This document shows, one piece after another, positions 8,102 to 16,991 of a DNA stretch of 64,000 bases. The position numbers and the translations under genes were made by a program. The first letter of the stretch is position 1, and every line of letters begins with the position of its first letter. The stretch spans positions 16,167 through 80,166 of the forward strand of contig JBKQSS010000048.1 of the NCBI GenBank assembly GCA_052143535.1. The letters run 5' to 3'. The DNA is from JADGRA01 sp052143535 (GTDB lineage Bacteria > Myxococcota > Myxococcia > Myxococcales > Myxococcaceae). The notes below the pieces were generated by a model. It worked only from the letters and a program-made list of their open reading frames with translations. It was not told the DNA's origin and searched no databases.

Positions 8102-9613
8102 ATGCTTCGAAGAGTCTCAGTCGTCCTTCTGTCCGCTGGCGCGCTTGCGCTCGGCGCCTGTAGCAGTTCCACCACCACCCCCGATTCGGGCACTCCAGCG
8201 GTCAGCTGCACCGGCACCCCGCAGACCTGCACCATCCCGGTGGGCGCGCCGGAAAGCCAGATTGACGCTGCGATCGCCGCCGCAACGGCGGGGACGACGT
8301 TCGTCTTCGGAGCAGGCACCTTCACTCTGACCAACGGCTTCACCCTTCCTGCCGGGGCCAACATCACCATTCAGGGGGCCGGCATGGCCTACGTCGGCAC
8401 AGTCGGCGGGACGGCCTACACCGGCTCGCCCGCGACCATCCTCGACTTTTCCGGCGAGACGGGCAGCCAGGGCATCGGCATCACCGCCAGCCTCGGCAAC
8501 AGCAACCTCAAAATCCAGGGCCTGACCATCCGAAACACCCCAGGGGACGGCATCAAGGTGGAGAACGCCAACGGGGCGGCGTTCGAGCAGGTCAACGTCC
8601 TGTGGGCCAACGCCGCCGATGGCGGTGCGACCACCCCCTCCTCGCACGGCTCGTACGGCATTTACCCGGTGCAGAGTCAGTACGTGCTGGCCGACCACTG
8701 CGTCATCAGCGGCGCTCAGGACACCGGCATTTACGTCGGGCAGTCCAACAACATCATCCTCAGCAACAACCTCGTCTACCAGAACGTGGCGGGCATCGAG
8801 ATTGAGTCCTCGGTGGACGCCGACGTCGAGGGCAACGAAGCCACCCAGAATACTGTCGGCATCGCCGTCTTCGGGCTGCCGGGCCTGATGGCACCCCAAT
8901 TCAGTGACGCTGGCACGGATGGCACTCTCAGCGTGCGCGTCTACAACAACAACGTGCACGACAACAACACGGTGAACTTCGCCACCCCGGGCGACATCGT
9001 CTGGTACGTGCCCGGCGGCACGGGGATGTTCGTGATGGCCAGCGCCTTCGTGGAAGTCTTCGGCAACACCGTCGCCAACAACAACACCATCGGCTACGGC
9101 GTCGTCAGCTACATCCTCTTCGACCAGAGCTACACGCCGAGCAGCCCGACCGACCTGAACCCGTTTCCGAACAACGTCTGGGCGCACAACAACGTCTTCA
9201 GCGGCAACGGCTCAGCTCCCATCAGTAGCAACCTCTACGCCCTGGATGGCGGGAGCAACTCCAACCAGTATGGCGAGTTGTTCGGCTACTTCATCTTGGA
9301 AGCCGCCTGGAGTTCAACGCCGGACCTCGATTGGGACGGTATTGGACCGCCTGGGTACCTGCCTCCTGACGCCGGTGTCGCCGCCGGAACGCCTCCCAAC
9401 CCGTTGGGCATCTGGTTCTCCGGCAACCAGGACGCCAACAACAGCGGCGGCGCGGCGAGCTTCGCCAACTTGAACCTTCCCATCGTCTGCATTCCTTGCA
9501 GCATTCCTGCGGCCCCCAACGGCGCCGCCTTGAATACCAACGAAGTCCCATTCACCAACGCGGCCCCTCCTGGGTTCCCACTTCCAGGCGTCGACGCAGG
9601 AGCCTTTCCTTGA
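8102..9613 (+). CDS. Parallel beta-helix repeat lipoprotein (TIGR03805-like)
   Basis: A 503-residue exported lipoprotein. Its N-terminus (MLRRVSVVLLSAGALALGAC) is a lipoprotein signal with the acceptor Cys at residue 20, followed by a Ser/Thr linker. The body has regularly spaced turns rich in Asn and Gly, such as NIILSNNLVYQNVAGIEIE and VFGNTVANNNTIGYG, which is the pattern of a right-handed parallel beta-helix like those of carbohydrate-active proteins. From family knowledge, this protein type (TIGR03805) recurs next to or fused with the cytochrome family encoded immediately downstream, and the pair has no known function. The stop codon overlaps the TTG start of that gene as TTGA. A frame extending upstream to 7949 is not needed, since the signal peptide fixes the start. 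Confidence 0.85.
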   Translation: MLRRVSVVLLSAGALALGACSSSTTTPDSGTPAVSCTGTPQTCTIPVGAPESQIDAAIAAATAGTTFVFGAGTFTLTNGFTLPAGANITIQGAGMAYVGTVGGTAYTGSPATILDFSGETGSQGIGITASLGNSNLKIQGLTIRNTPGDGIKVENANGAAFEQVNVLWANAADGGATTPSSHGSYGIYPVQSQYVLADHCVISGAQDTGIYVGQSNNIILSNNLVYQNVAGIEIESSVDADVEGNEATQNTVGIAVFGLPGLMAPQFSDAGTDGTLSVRVYNNNVHDNNTVNFATPGDIVWYVPGGTGMFVMASAFVEVFGNTVANNNTIGYGVVSYILFDQSYTPSSPTDLNPFPNNVWAHNNVFSGNGSAPISSNLYALDGGSNSNQYGELFGYFILEAAWSSTPDLDWDGIGPPGYLPPDAGVAAGTPPNPLGIWFSGNQDANNSGGAASFANLNLPIVCIPCSIPAAPNGAALNTNEVPFTNAAPPGFPLPGVDAGAFP

Positions 9614-10704
9614 AATTAGGGGTACTCAGCACTGTAGGGCTGGCGGTTGCGGCGCTTTTGGCCGCAAGCTGCGGCAGCAGCAGCAGCGGCGCACCGGCGT
9701 GCACGCCCGTCTCGGGCGGAACGACGGCATTCGCGACGCTCGCCGAGTGGTGCCAGGTGTCGCTCGTCAATGGCGACATTGCGCTGGAACCTGGCGTCAC
9801 GCCCTACCTGCTGAATACCCCGCTCTTCTCGGACTACGCGGTGAAGCGCCGGACGGTGTGGATGCCGTCCGGCAGCTCCGCCACCTACGACGCGGTCAAC
9901 GTCTTCGACTTCCCCGACGGGACGGTACTCACCAAGTCCTTCGGGTGGGCAGACGACATGCGCAAGGCCCAGCCCATCCTCACCTGGGTGGAGACGCGCG
10001 TCATCTGGAAGAATGCCGGCGTCTGGCATGGAATGACTTACACCTGGGACGCCGCCCAGAAAGTGGCCACCGCCAACCCGGGCGGAGAAACCGTCCCGCT
10101 GAGTTGGATTGATGTGAATGGCAATACCGTCACCACCAATTACGCCGTGCCTTCAAGCCCGCAGTGCGCGGAGTGCCACGAGAGCAGTCTCGTTTTCGAG
10201 CCGATTGGCCCCAAGGCCCGCAACCTCAACGGCAACCAGGCCTACACCGACGGCACGACGCAGAACCAGCTGGCCTACTGGACGGCGAAGGGCCTCCTCA
10301 GCGGAGCGCCGGACGCCTCAACGTGGCCGTACCTGCCAGTGTGGAATGACCCCACCACCGGGACCGTCGAACAGCGCGCCCGCGCTTACCTCGAAAGCAA
10401 CTGCGCCCACTGCCACAGTGCCACCGGCTATGCCGCCCCCACAGGGCTCTTTCTCTCGACGCTTGTGACGGAACCCAACCTGTACGGTGTCTGCAAGGTG
10501 CCGGAGGCCGCAGGCGTGGCGACAGGTGGACGTTTGGTGGACATTTGGCCCGGGCAGCCAACCGAATCCATCCTTCCCTTCCGGATGGACTCCGATGACC
10601 CGGCCATCGCCATGCCCGCCCTGGGGCGCAGCGTGGTTGACGTCCAGGGGCTGCAGCTCGTCACCGACTGGATTACGTCGCTCACGGGGACTTGCGGCAC
10701 CTAA
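9610..10704 (+). CDS. Diheme c-type cytochrome lipoprotein (SO2930/HNE_0200 family)
   Basis: Predicted exported heme lipoprotein of 364 residues. The start is a TTG at 9610 that overlaps the upstream stop (TTGA). This start gives a clean lipoprotein signal (MKLGVLSTVGLAVAALLAAS, then Cys-21), which a downstream start would destroy. Two heme-binding CxxCH sites are visible: CAECH (186-190) and CAHCH (265-269). The N-terminal half carries the family pattern PYLLNTPLFSDYAVKRR and FDFPDGTVLTKSF. I recognise this as the partner family (TIGR03806) of the beta-helix protein encoded just upstream. It probably works in the periplasm or at the outer membrane with that partner. Electron donor, acceptor and substrate are unknown. 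Confidence 0.87.
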   Translation: MKLGVLSTVGLAVAALLAASCGSSSSGAPACTPVSGGTTAFATLAEWCQVSLVNGDIALEPGVTPYLLNTPLFSDYAVKRRTVWMPSGSSATYDAVNVFDFPDGTVLTKSFGWADDMRKAQPILTWVETRVIWKNAGVWHGMTYTWDAAQKVATANPGGETVPLSWIDVNGNTVTTNYAVPSSPQCAECHESSLVFEPIGPKARNLNGNQAYTDGTTQNQLAYWTAKGLLSGAPDASTWPYLPVWNDPTTGTVEQRARAYLESNCAHCHSATGYAAPTGLFLSTLVTEPNLYGVCKVPEAAGVATGGRLVDIWPGQPTESILPFRMDSDDPAIAMPALGRSVVDVQGLQLVTDWITSLTGTCGT

Positions 10705-10774
10705 AAACGCCAACCACTGAGCGGCTTTTCTTCCGGCGTTGGGCCACTCCCACGCTACAGTCGCCGGGCCCGGC

Positions 10775-13330
10775 ATGACGACGCGCCCCGACGACAGGAA
10801 CTACCGCCTCTCCCGCGAGGTCCTCCCGCGGCGTTACGAGGCGCACCTCGCAATAGACATCGCCCAGAAGTCCTTCTCCGGCTCCGAGCGCGTGACGCTT
10901 TCTGTCGCTCGCCCGGTACGTGAATTCACCCTCCATGCGCTCGGACTGGACGTCACCCGGGTGGAGGTGCGGCTTGGGAAGACGGTGCGCGCTGCTCGGG
11001 TGAGTCCCCTCTCACTGAGCGAGACGGTGCTGCTCGAATTCGAGGCCGAGCTCCCCACCGGGGAGGCGACGCTCTACGTCGAATGGACTGGAAGCTTCTG
11101 CGACGGGCTTCGCGGCCTGTACCTCGCCGGAGACGTGGCAGCCACCCAGTTTGAGGCGGCCGATGCGCGGCGCGTCTTCCCTTGCTTCGACGAGCCAGCC
11201 TTCAAGGCCCGCTGGGCGCTCAGCGTCGAGGTGCCCGAGGGGTTGACAGTCCTCTCCAACGGGGCGGAGACGGAGCGTCGGCCCACCGGCGACGGGCGAG
11301 ACTTCGTCCGGTTTGCCGAGACGGAGCTCCTCCCGAGTTACCTGGTGGCGCTGGTGGCCGGCCCGCTCGTCAGTAGCCCCGAGGACGTGGCCGACCGCGT
11401 CCCGGTGCGTACCTGGGCGCTGGCAGCGAAGGCGCACCTCACCCACTTCGGTCAGACGGCGGCGCTTGCCGCCCTGCCCCGCCTGCAGGCCTACTTCGGG
11501 CTGCCCTACGCCTTCGGCAAGCTCGACCAGGTGGCCATCCCGGACTTCGAAGCCGGGGCCATGGAGAACGCCGGACTCATTACCTACCGCGAGCTGGCGC
11601 TCTTGGTAGACCCTCTCACCGCGCCGCTCTCGGTGCAGAAGCGAATCGCCGAGGTCGTCACCCACGAGCTTGCCCACCACTGGTTTGGCAACTGGGTCAC
11701 CATGGTGTGGTGGGATGACCTCTGGCTCAACGAGGCCTTCGCCACCTGGATGGCGTACAAAATGGTGGACGCCTGGAAGCCCGGCTGGCGGGTGTGGCTG
11801 GACTTCGATGCGGGCAAGTCCGTGGCCCTGCACCTCGACGCCCTGCGTTCCACCCACCCCATCCGCGGCACGGTGCGCAACGCCGGCGAAGCGGGCGAAG
11901 CCTTCGACGCCATTACCTACGAAAAGGGCGGCGCAGTGCTGAGAATGATTGAGGGCTTCCTCGGCCAGGAGCCCTTCCGCGCCGGCATCCGGGCCTACAT
12001 GCGCAAACACGCGAGGGGCAACGCCGTGGCCGATGACTTGTGGGCGGCGTTGGCCGAGGCCTCGAGCCAGCCGGTGCTGGAGGTGGCCAACGCCTGGATT
12101 CGGCAGCCGGGCTACCCGGTGGTCAGCGTCTCCCTCACGGGCAACCGCCTCTCGCTCGCTCAGGCGCGCTTCTTCTCGGACCCCTCGGCCAGCGGCGATG
12201 AACGCTGGCCGGTGCCCCTCGTCTTGCGCTGGGAGGACGCCACTGGCGAGCACGAAACGCGCACCCTGTTGCGCGACTGGACGCACACCACCGAGCTGGA
12301 CGTGTCCGGCTCGGTGCAGTGGCTGTGCGCCAACGCCGGCTCAACCGGCTTCTACCGGGTGGCCTACGACGGTCCCGCGCTGCTCGCCCTGCGCAACCAC
12401 CTTGGCGCGCTGGCTCCGTCGGAGCGGATTGGCCTTTTGGCCGACCAGTGGGCCCTGGTGCGGGCCGGCCGGGGCCGTATTGCGGACTTCCTGGACGTCG
12501 CACTGGGCTTCGCGGACGAGCGGGATGATGCCGTCCTCGACGAGTTGGTGGGGAAGCTCGGCTACGTCGAAGCACGGCTGGTGGACGCCGCGGACGCGCC
12601 GCGTTTCCGGCGCGTGGTGGAGGGCCTCTTCGGCCCTGCCTTCGCCCGCATGGGCTGGGAACCAGGGCCAGAGGAAAGCGACCTGGACCGCCTGCGACGG
12701 GCCTCGCTGTTGCGCGCGGTGGGCGGGCTGGCGCGCAGTCCTGGCGTCCTCGCCGAGGCGAGCGCGCGTGTCGCCCGCATGCTGGAACACGGCTCGGACG
12801 CGCTGGAGGCCAACCTCCTGGACGGCGCGGTGGGCATTGCCGCGCGGGCCGGAGACGCGTCTCTCTTCGAGAAGCTGAAGGCAGCCTTCCCCGGGGAGCC
12901 GGACCCGGCCACCAAGCGGCGCTACCTGATGGCACTCACCGCCTTCGAGGACGCTTCCCTCGCCGGCAAGGCCCGGGGGCTGTTGCTCGACGGCGGAGTG
13001 CCCATGCAGGACGTGGCCGGGTACGTGCACGGGCTGCTCGCCAACCGCGAGGCGCGCGAGGCCAGCTGGCAGCTGCTTCAGGAACGCTGGACCGACGTCC
13101 TGGCCCGCACCGGCGGCGCGCCGATGCTCGTCCGCCGAGTGGTGGAAGCGCTCGGCAACCTCCACACCCGCGCCCACCTCGAGGAGGTGCGTGCCTTCCT
13201 CGCTCGGCACTCTGTGCCGGAGGCCCAGCAGGCGGTGGCACAAACCCTGGAACGACTCGGGCAGGACGTCGCGTTGCGCGAGCGACTGCGCCCCGAAGTG
13301 GAAAGCTGGCTCAAAGCCCGGGGAAGCTAA
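10775..13330 (+). CDS. M1 family aminopeptidase
   Basis: Zinc aminopeptidase of 851 residues that removes N-terminal amino acids from peptides. The substrate-binding GAMEN motif is at 261-265, and the zinc site is HELAH (297-301) with the third ligand Glu-320 in WLNEAF, the exact 18-residue spacing of the M1 family. A C-terminal alpha-helical ERAP1_C-like region fills the last 350 residues or so. There is no signal peptide, so it is probably cytoplasmic. The ATG at 10775 gives the normal N-terminus NYRLSREVLPRRYEAHL; a longer frame from 10739 starts inside the upstream spacer. It is 70 bases downstream of the diheme cytochrome gene, so co-transcription is possible but not evident. Confidence 0.95.
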   Translation: MTTRPDDRNYRLSREVLPRRYEAHLAIDIAQKSFSGSERVTLSVARPVREFTLHALGLDVTRVEVRLGKTVRAARVSPLSLSETVLLEFEAELPTGEATLYVEWTGSFCDGLRGLYLAGDVAATQFEAADARRVFPCFDEPAFKARWALSVEVPEGLTVLSNGAETERRPTGDGRDFVRFAETELLPSYLVALVAGPLVSSPEDVADRVPVRTWALAAKAHLTHFGQTAALAALPRLQAYFGLPYAFGKLDQVAIPDFEAGAMENAGLITYRELALLVDPLTAPLSVQKRIAEVVTHELAHHWFGNWVTMVWWDDLWLNEAFATWMAYKMVDAWKPGWRVWLDFDAGKSVALHLDALRSTHPIRGTVRNAGEAGEAFDAITYEKGGAVLRMIEGFLGQEPFRAGIRAYMRKHARGNAVADDLWAALAEASSQPVLEVANAWIRQPGYPVVSVSLTGNRLSLAQARFFSDPSASGDERWPVPLVLRWEDATGEHETRTLLRDWTHTTELDVSGSVQWLCANAGSTGFYRVAYDGPALLALRNHLGALAPSERIGLLADQWALVRAGRGRIADFLDVALGFADERDDAVLDELVGKLGYVEARLVDAADAPRFRRVVEGLFGPAFARMGWEPGPEESDLDRLRRASLLRAVGGLARSPGVLAEASARVARMLEHGSDALEANLLDGAVGIAARAGDASLFEKLKAAFPGEPDPATKRRYLMALTAFEDASLAGKARGLLLDGGVPMQDVAGYVHGLLANREAREASWQLLQERWTDVLARTGGAPMLVRRVVEALGNLHTRAHLEEVRAFLARHSVPEAQQAVAQTLERLGQDVALRERLRPEVESWLKARGS

Positions 13331-13332
13331 GC

Positions 13333-13349
13333 CCCGCCTTAGAGGCGGG
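13333..13349. terminator. Hairpin between convergent genes
   Basis: CCCGCCT (13333-13339) pairs perfectly with AGGCGGG (13343-13349) around a three-base loop, between the stops of the M1 peptidase and ceramidase-like genes and overlapping the latter's stop codon. It could end transcripts from both sides. No T-tract follows on either strand, so termination strength is doubtful. Confidence 0.4.
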
Positions 13350-14619
13350 CGTCGCGCGCGGCCCGCGCCGCCTGGGCCAGCGCGTCGAGAAACCCCGCCC
13401 CCAACAGTTGGCGTTCCGCCTCACCCTCGCGCCGCTCGAGGTGCCCGGGCGTCTCGACGTAGCCCAGGTACCCATTGACGAGGCTCACCACCCGGCGGGC
13501 CCCAGCCGCCTCCTGAAGGACGCGGCCCGCTGCCGCCGAGGGCTCGGCCGGGACGCCAAGCAGGGTGAGGGGGCCGAGGTGCAGCAGCCCCACCGTGGCC
13601 ATCGACGGGGCCGCTGCGCAGAGGACGTTGTCGGCCAGCGGCCGCAACACTCGGGGTACCAGCCGCTCGGCGTCGGGACCGGGAAGCCGCACCGAGACGC
13701 GAGCCACCGACAAGCCAGCAGGCACGGCCGTCAGAGGAAGCCCGTCGACGGCGGCGGCGAGCGCGGACACGAAGCGTTCAAGGCGCTCCATGTTGTCCCC
13801 ATGGAGCGCTGGCGAGACGTTTCCCACCGCGCCTTGCAGCACCAGCGTGACGCCGTGCCCGCTGGCGGCCTCGGCCTCGGCCAGCCGGCCCGGCCAGTCC
13901 GAGTCCAGCCCGGCCGGGGGCCGTGGCACCAGCGTCGGGTGGCAGGCGAAGACGAGCAACTGGGCCAGCGGCCCGCCCTCCGCGTCGAAGACGAGGCGGG
14001 AGAGGCGCGCATCCACGTCCTGTGGCATTTCCCGTGCCCCCACCAACTCGGGGAGGGCTGCCTCGCCAAAGCGCAGCGACACCGGCCGCCGCGCCTGGAA
14101 GGCGTCGCGGAGCGCGCCTGCCGCGGCAGCCACCACGGCTTGGCGGACGCTCGAGTGCAAAAGCCCCGTCCCGGCCACCTGTGCCACGGGGTTGCTCGCA
14201 TAGCCGCCCGGACCGGAATGGGTGTGCGTCACCGCCACCCACACCTCGGTGAGTCCGAGGGGCACCGTGGCCTGGCGGATGGCGTCCTCCAGCGCGGCAT
14301 CTCCCACCAGGACGTCCAGCGTCACCAGCCCCACCCGCACCCGGCCGGCCTCCACCACCAGCGCCGACGCTCGGACGCTGAAGGCGACAGCCGAGGCGCG
14401 AGCGCGCGGAATGCCGTAGCCGGCCACCACTGCCGGCAGCGGTACCTCGAGAGGTCGGCTCGCCGCCCCAGCCAATAACGGGCCGTCCCCTGTCGCCGAA
14501 AGCTGCAGCTTGGGGGAGCCGGAGGCCCGGCTTGCGCAGACGTCCACGCTTCCGGCCACGCCGAGAAGCACCAACAGGAGGACACCGAGGAGGAGGGCGG
14601 CGCGCCCGGGACGGCTCAC
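13339..14619 (-). CDS. Neutral/alkaline ceramidase N-terminal domain-like exported protein
   Basis: A 426-residue protein with a hydrophobic N-terminal segment (ALLLGVLLLVLLGVAGS) that should direct it to the envelope. The body resembles the N-terminal catalytic domain of neutral ceramidases, which split ceramide into sphingosine and fatty acid. Visible are VTHTHSGPGGY (zinc-site type His-x-His), FACHPTLVPR and LQGAVGNVSP. True neutral ceramidases are longer (about 650 residues or more) and carry a C-terminal domain that is absent here, so the substrate may differ. The GTG start at 14619 overlaps the TGA of the upstream dehydrogenase gene as GTGA, so the two are coupled. Confidence 0.8.
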   Translation of the reverse strand: MSRPGRAALLLGVLLLVLLGVAGSVDVCASRASGSPKLQLSATGDGPLLAGAASRPLEVPLPAVVAGYGIPRARASAVAFSVRASALVVEAGRVRVGLVTLDVLVGDAALEDAIRQATVPLGLTEVWVAVTHTHSGPGGYASNPVAQVAGTGLLHSSVRQAVVAAAAGALRDAFQARRPVSLRFGEAALPELVGAREMPQDVDARLSRLVFDAEGGPLAQLLVFACHPTLVPRPPAGLDSDWPGRLAEAEAASGHGVTLVLQGAVGNVSPALHGDNMERLERFVSALAAAVDGLPLTAVPAGLSVARVSVRLPGPDAERLVPRVLRPLADNVLCAAAPSMATVGLLHLGPLTLLGVPAEPSAAAGRVLQEAAGARRVVSLVNGYLGYVETPGHLERREGEAERQLLGAGFLDALAQAARAARDARL

Positions 14620-15482
14620 GCCGCAGCGTTCCGGACGCCCACCAGGCGCTCACTTGCCTCCCACAGCTTCCGGGCCGCCTCGGAGTCCCTCGCTGCCGGG
14701 CTGGGCTTCACCGCGTGGCACTTGGTGAAGTACTGCCCGGTGACGCCCTCCACCTCGGGCGAGGTGGCCAGGTACACCAGAGTCTCAGCGCCCTTTTGGG
14801 GTGTTGTCAGGAAGGGGGCGGCGAGTCGAATGAGCGTGCGGAACAGTCCCGGGGTGTTTTGCCCGAAGCCAGTGGCCACTACCCCCGGGTGCAGTGCATT
14901 GACGGTGACGCCGGTGCCGCCCAGGCGGCGTGCCAGCTCCTCGGTGAAGAGAATATTCATCAGCTTGGACTGCCCGTACACCCTGAGGCCCGAGTAATTT
15001 TTCCGGTTCTCCAAGTCTTCGAAGTCGAGCCGCATGCCCCGGTGAGCTTCCGAGGCCACATTCACCACCCGAGAAGGGGCGCTGGCCCTCAGCAAGTCGA
15101 GCAGTTCGGACGTGAGGAGGAAGTAGCCAAGGTGGTTGAGGGCCAGCGTCTTCTCGTTGCCCTCGGCCGTCTCTTCGCGCCGAGTGAAGATGGCCCCGGC
15201 GTTATTCACGAGAATGTCCAGGCGCTGGAAGCGCCCTCGGACGTCAGCCGCCAGACGGCGCACCTCACTGCGCAGCGAGAGGTCCGCCACCAGGCCCTCC
15301 ACGTTGCTGTTGCCGGAGGTTGCCCGGACGGCGGACACCGTCTCCTCCACCCGGACCCTGTCCCGGCCCACCAGGCCGAGCCTCAGGCCGGTCCGTGCCA
15401 GGCCCTCCGCCGCGGCGCGGCCGATGCCGCGTGTCGCGCCGGTGAGCAGGCACACCTTTTGGCGAAAGTCGACGGTCGTCAT
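14616..15482 (-). CDS. Short-chain dehydrogenase/reductase, retinol-dehydrogenase-like
   Basis: A 288-residue NAD(P)-dependent oxidoreductase. The cofactor motif TGATRGIG is at 14-21, the NNAG structural motif at 93-96, and the catalytic triad is Ser-144, Tyr-169 and Lys-173 (YGQSK). The layout and the long 'FTEELARRLGGTGVTVNALHPG' part resemble retinol dehydrogenase and WW-domain oxidoreductase-like enzymes, which act on hydrophobic alcohols and ketones. The ATG at 15482 gives a standard N-terminus. It is the first gene of a coupled pair with the ceramidase-like gene; a joint role on lipid or sphingoid-type substrates is inference. The start lies 105 bases from the divergent purF start. Confidence 0.88.
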   Translation of the reverse strand: MTTVDFRQKVCLLTGATRGIGRAAAEGLARTGLRLGLVGRDRVRVEETVSAVRATSGNSNVEGLVADLSLRSEVRRLAADVRGRFQRLDILVNNAGAIFTRREETAEGNEKTLALNHLGYFLLTSELLDLLRASAPSRVVNVASEAHRGMRLDFEDLENRKNYSGLRVYGQSKLMNILFTEELARRLGGTGVTVNALHPGVVATGFGQNTPGLFRTLIRLAAPFLTTPQKGAETLVYLATSPEVEGVTGQYFTKCHAVKPSPAARDSEAARKLWEASERLVGVRNAAA

Positions 15483-15587
15483 GCCCCAGCACCCTACACC
15501 ACTCCCCAGCCGAGGCCGGAGGGCTCGCAAAGAGTCACCCCTGGCCCGTGCAGGCGACAGCCGAGCGGTGTATGTCCAAATTCAACT

Positions 15588-16973
15588 ATGTGCGGCATCT
15601 TCGGCATCTTCGGCAACTCCGAGGCCTCCAACCTCACCTACCTCGGCCTGCATGCCTTGCAGCACCGCGGACAGGAGTCCGCCGGCATCGTCAGCGCTGA
15701 CGGGCGCACCTTCCACGTCCGGCGCGAGATGGGCCTGGTGCAGGACGTCTTCGGGGCCCGGCACCTCGAGGCCCTCGCCGGGCGGGCGGCCATTGGGCAT
15801 GTCCGCTACTCGACGTCAGGCGTCAGCCAGCACAAAAACGCCCAGCCGCTGACGGTCGAGTACTCGCTCGGGAAGCTGGCAGTCGCCCACAACGGAAACC
15901 TCACCAACGCCCCGCAGCTGCGCGCCGAGCTCGAGCAGCAGGGCGCCATTTTCGGCGGGGACTCGGACACCGAAGTCATCATCCACCTCATGGCGCGCAG
16001 CCGCGCCCCCACCCTCGCCAAGCAAATGGTGGAGGCGCTGGCCAAGGTGCAAGGCAGCTATTCGCTTCTGTTTCTCACGCCCACCGCCATCGTCGCGGTG
16101 CGTGACCCGCGTGGCTTCCGTCCGCTGGTGCTGGGCAAGCTGCGTGACGCTACCGTCTTCGCCTCGGAGACGACCGCCCTCGACTTGATGGGCGCGACGC
16201 TTCTACGCGAAGTCGAGCCGGGGGAGATGGTGGTGGTGGACGACATGGGGATGCGCAGTTCGCGGCCCTTTGCCGCGGAACGGCCTACCCGGTGCGTCTT
16301 CGAGCACGTCTACTTCGCCAAGCCGGACTCCGAGCTCTTCGGCGCCTCGGTCTACATGACGCGCCAGCGCTTCGGGATGCAGCTAGCGCTGGAGCAGCCG
16401 GCGTCAGCGGACTTGGTGATTGGTGTTCCCGACTCGGGAATTGCGGCCGCCATCGGCTACTCCAAGGCCTCCGGCATCCCCTACGACGTCGGCCTCATCC
16501 GCAGCCATTACGTGGGCCGCACCTTCATCGAGCCCCAGCAGTCCATTCGCCACTTCGGTGTGAAGCTGAAGTTGGCGGCGGTGCGCGAGGTACTGAAGGG
16601 CAAGCGCGTGGTAGTGGTGGATGACTCCATCGTCCGTGGGACCACCTCGCGAAAAATTGTGGCGATGATTAAGGCCGCCGGTGCCTCGGAAGTTCACCTG
16701 CGCATCTCCAGCCCCCCGACCCGGTGGCCCTGCTACTACGGCATCGACACCCCACGGCGCTCCGAGCTCATCGCCGCCACCCAGCCGGTGGAGGAAATCG
16801 CTCGCTACGTAACGGCCGACTCGCTCGGTTACCTCAGCGTCGAGGGCTTGGGTGCGGCGGTGGGCGACCCAGAGTCCAAGACGTTCTGCATGGCGTGCTT
16901 TACTGGGAAATACCCCACCCCCATCCGCAACGCCGAGGAAGAAGCTCCGGCCCGAAGCCTGGCCCGCGGGTAG
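15588..16973 (+). CDS. purF: Amidophosphoribosyltransferase
   Basis: First committed enzyme of purine synthesis: transfers glutamine-derived ammonia to PRPP, giving phosphoribosylamine. The 461-residue protein begins MCGIFGIFG; Cys-2 becomes the N-terminal nucleophile of the glutaminase domain once Met is removed. There is no long propeptide, since the ATG directly precedes the Cys. The PRPP-binding motif VVVVDDSIVRGTTSRK is near 341-356. Cysteines in CVFEHVYFAKPDS, PCYYGIDTP and FCMACFTGKYP sit where the iron-sulfur-containing (B. subtilis-type) enzymes have their cluster ligands, so this is probably the 4Fe-4S class. A longer upstream frame runs antisense through the dehydrogenase gene and is rejected. 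Confidence 0.97.
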   Translation: MCGIFGIFGNSEASNLTYLGLHALQHRGQESAGIVSADGRTFHVRREMGLVQDVFGARHLEALAGRAAIGHVRYSTSGVSQHKNAQPLTVEYSLGKLAVAHNGNLTNAPQLRAELEQQGAIFGGDSDTEVIIHLMARSRAPTLAKQMVEALAKVQGSYSLLFLTPTAIVAVRDPRGFRPLVLGKLRDATVFASETTALDLMGATLLREVEPGEMVVVDDMGMRSSRPFAAERPTRCVFEHVYFAKPDSELFGASVYMTRQRFGMQLALEQPASADLVIGVPDSGIAAAIGYSKASGIPYDVGLIRSHYVGRTFIEPQQSIRHFGVKLKLAAVREVLKGKRVVVVDDSIVRGTTSRKIVAMIKAAGASEVHLRISSPPTRWPCYYGIDTPRRSELIAATQPVEEIARYVTADSLGYLSVEGLGAAVGDPESKTFCMACFTGKYPTPIRNAEEEAPARSLARG

Positions 16974-16991
16974 CCTCTGGAGCGAACGGAC

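Noticed and set aside
8117..9187. 356-codon frame opposite the beta-helix gene
   Set aside because: No signal peptide, no motif, and the plus-strand gene has a clear lipoprotein signal and repeats.
14532..15587. N-terminal extension of purF
   Set aside because: Family enzymes start with Met-Cys at the nucleophile; the extension overlaps the dehydrogenase gene on the other strand.
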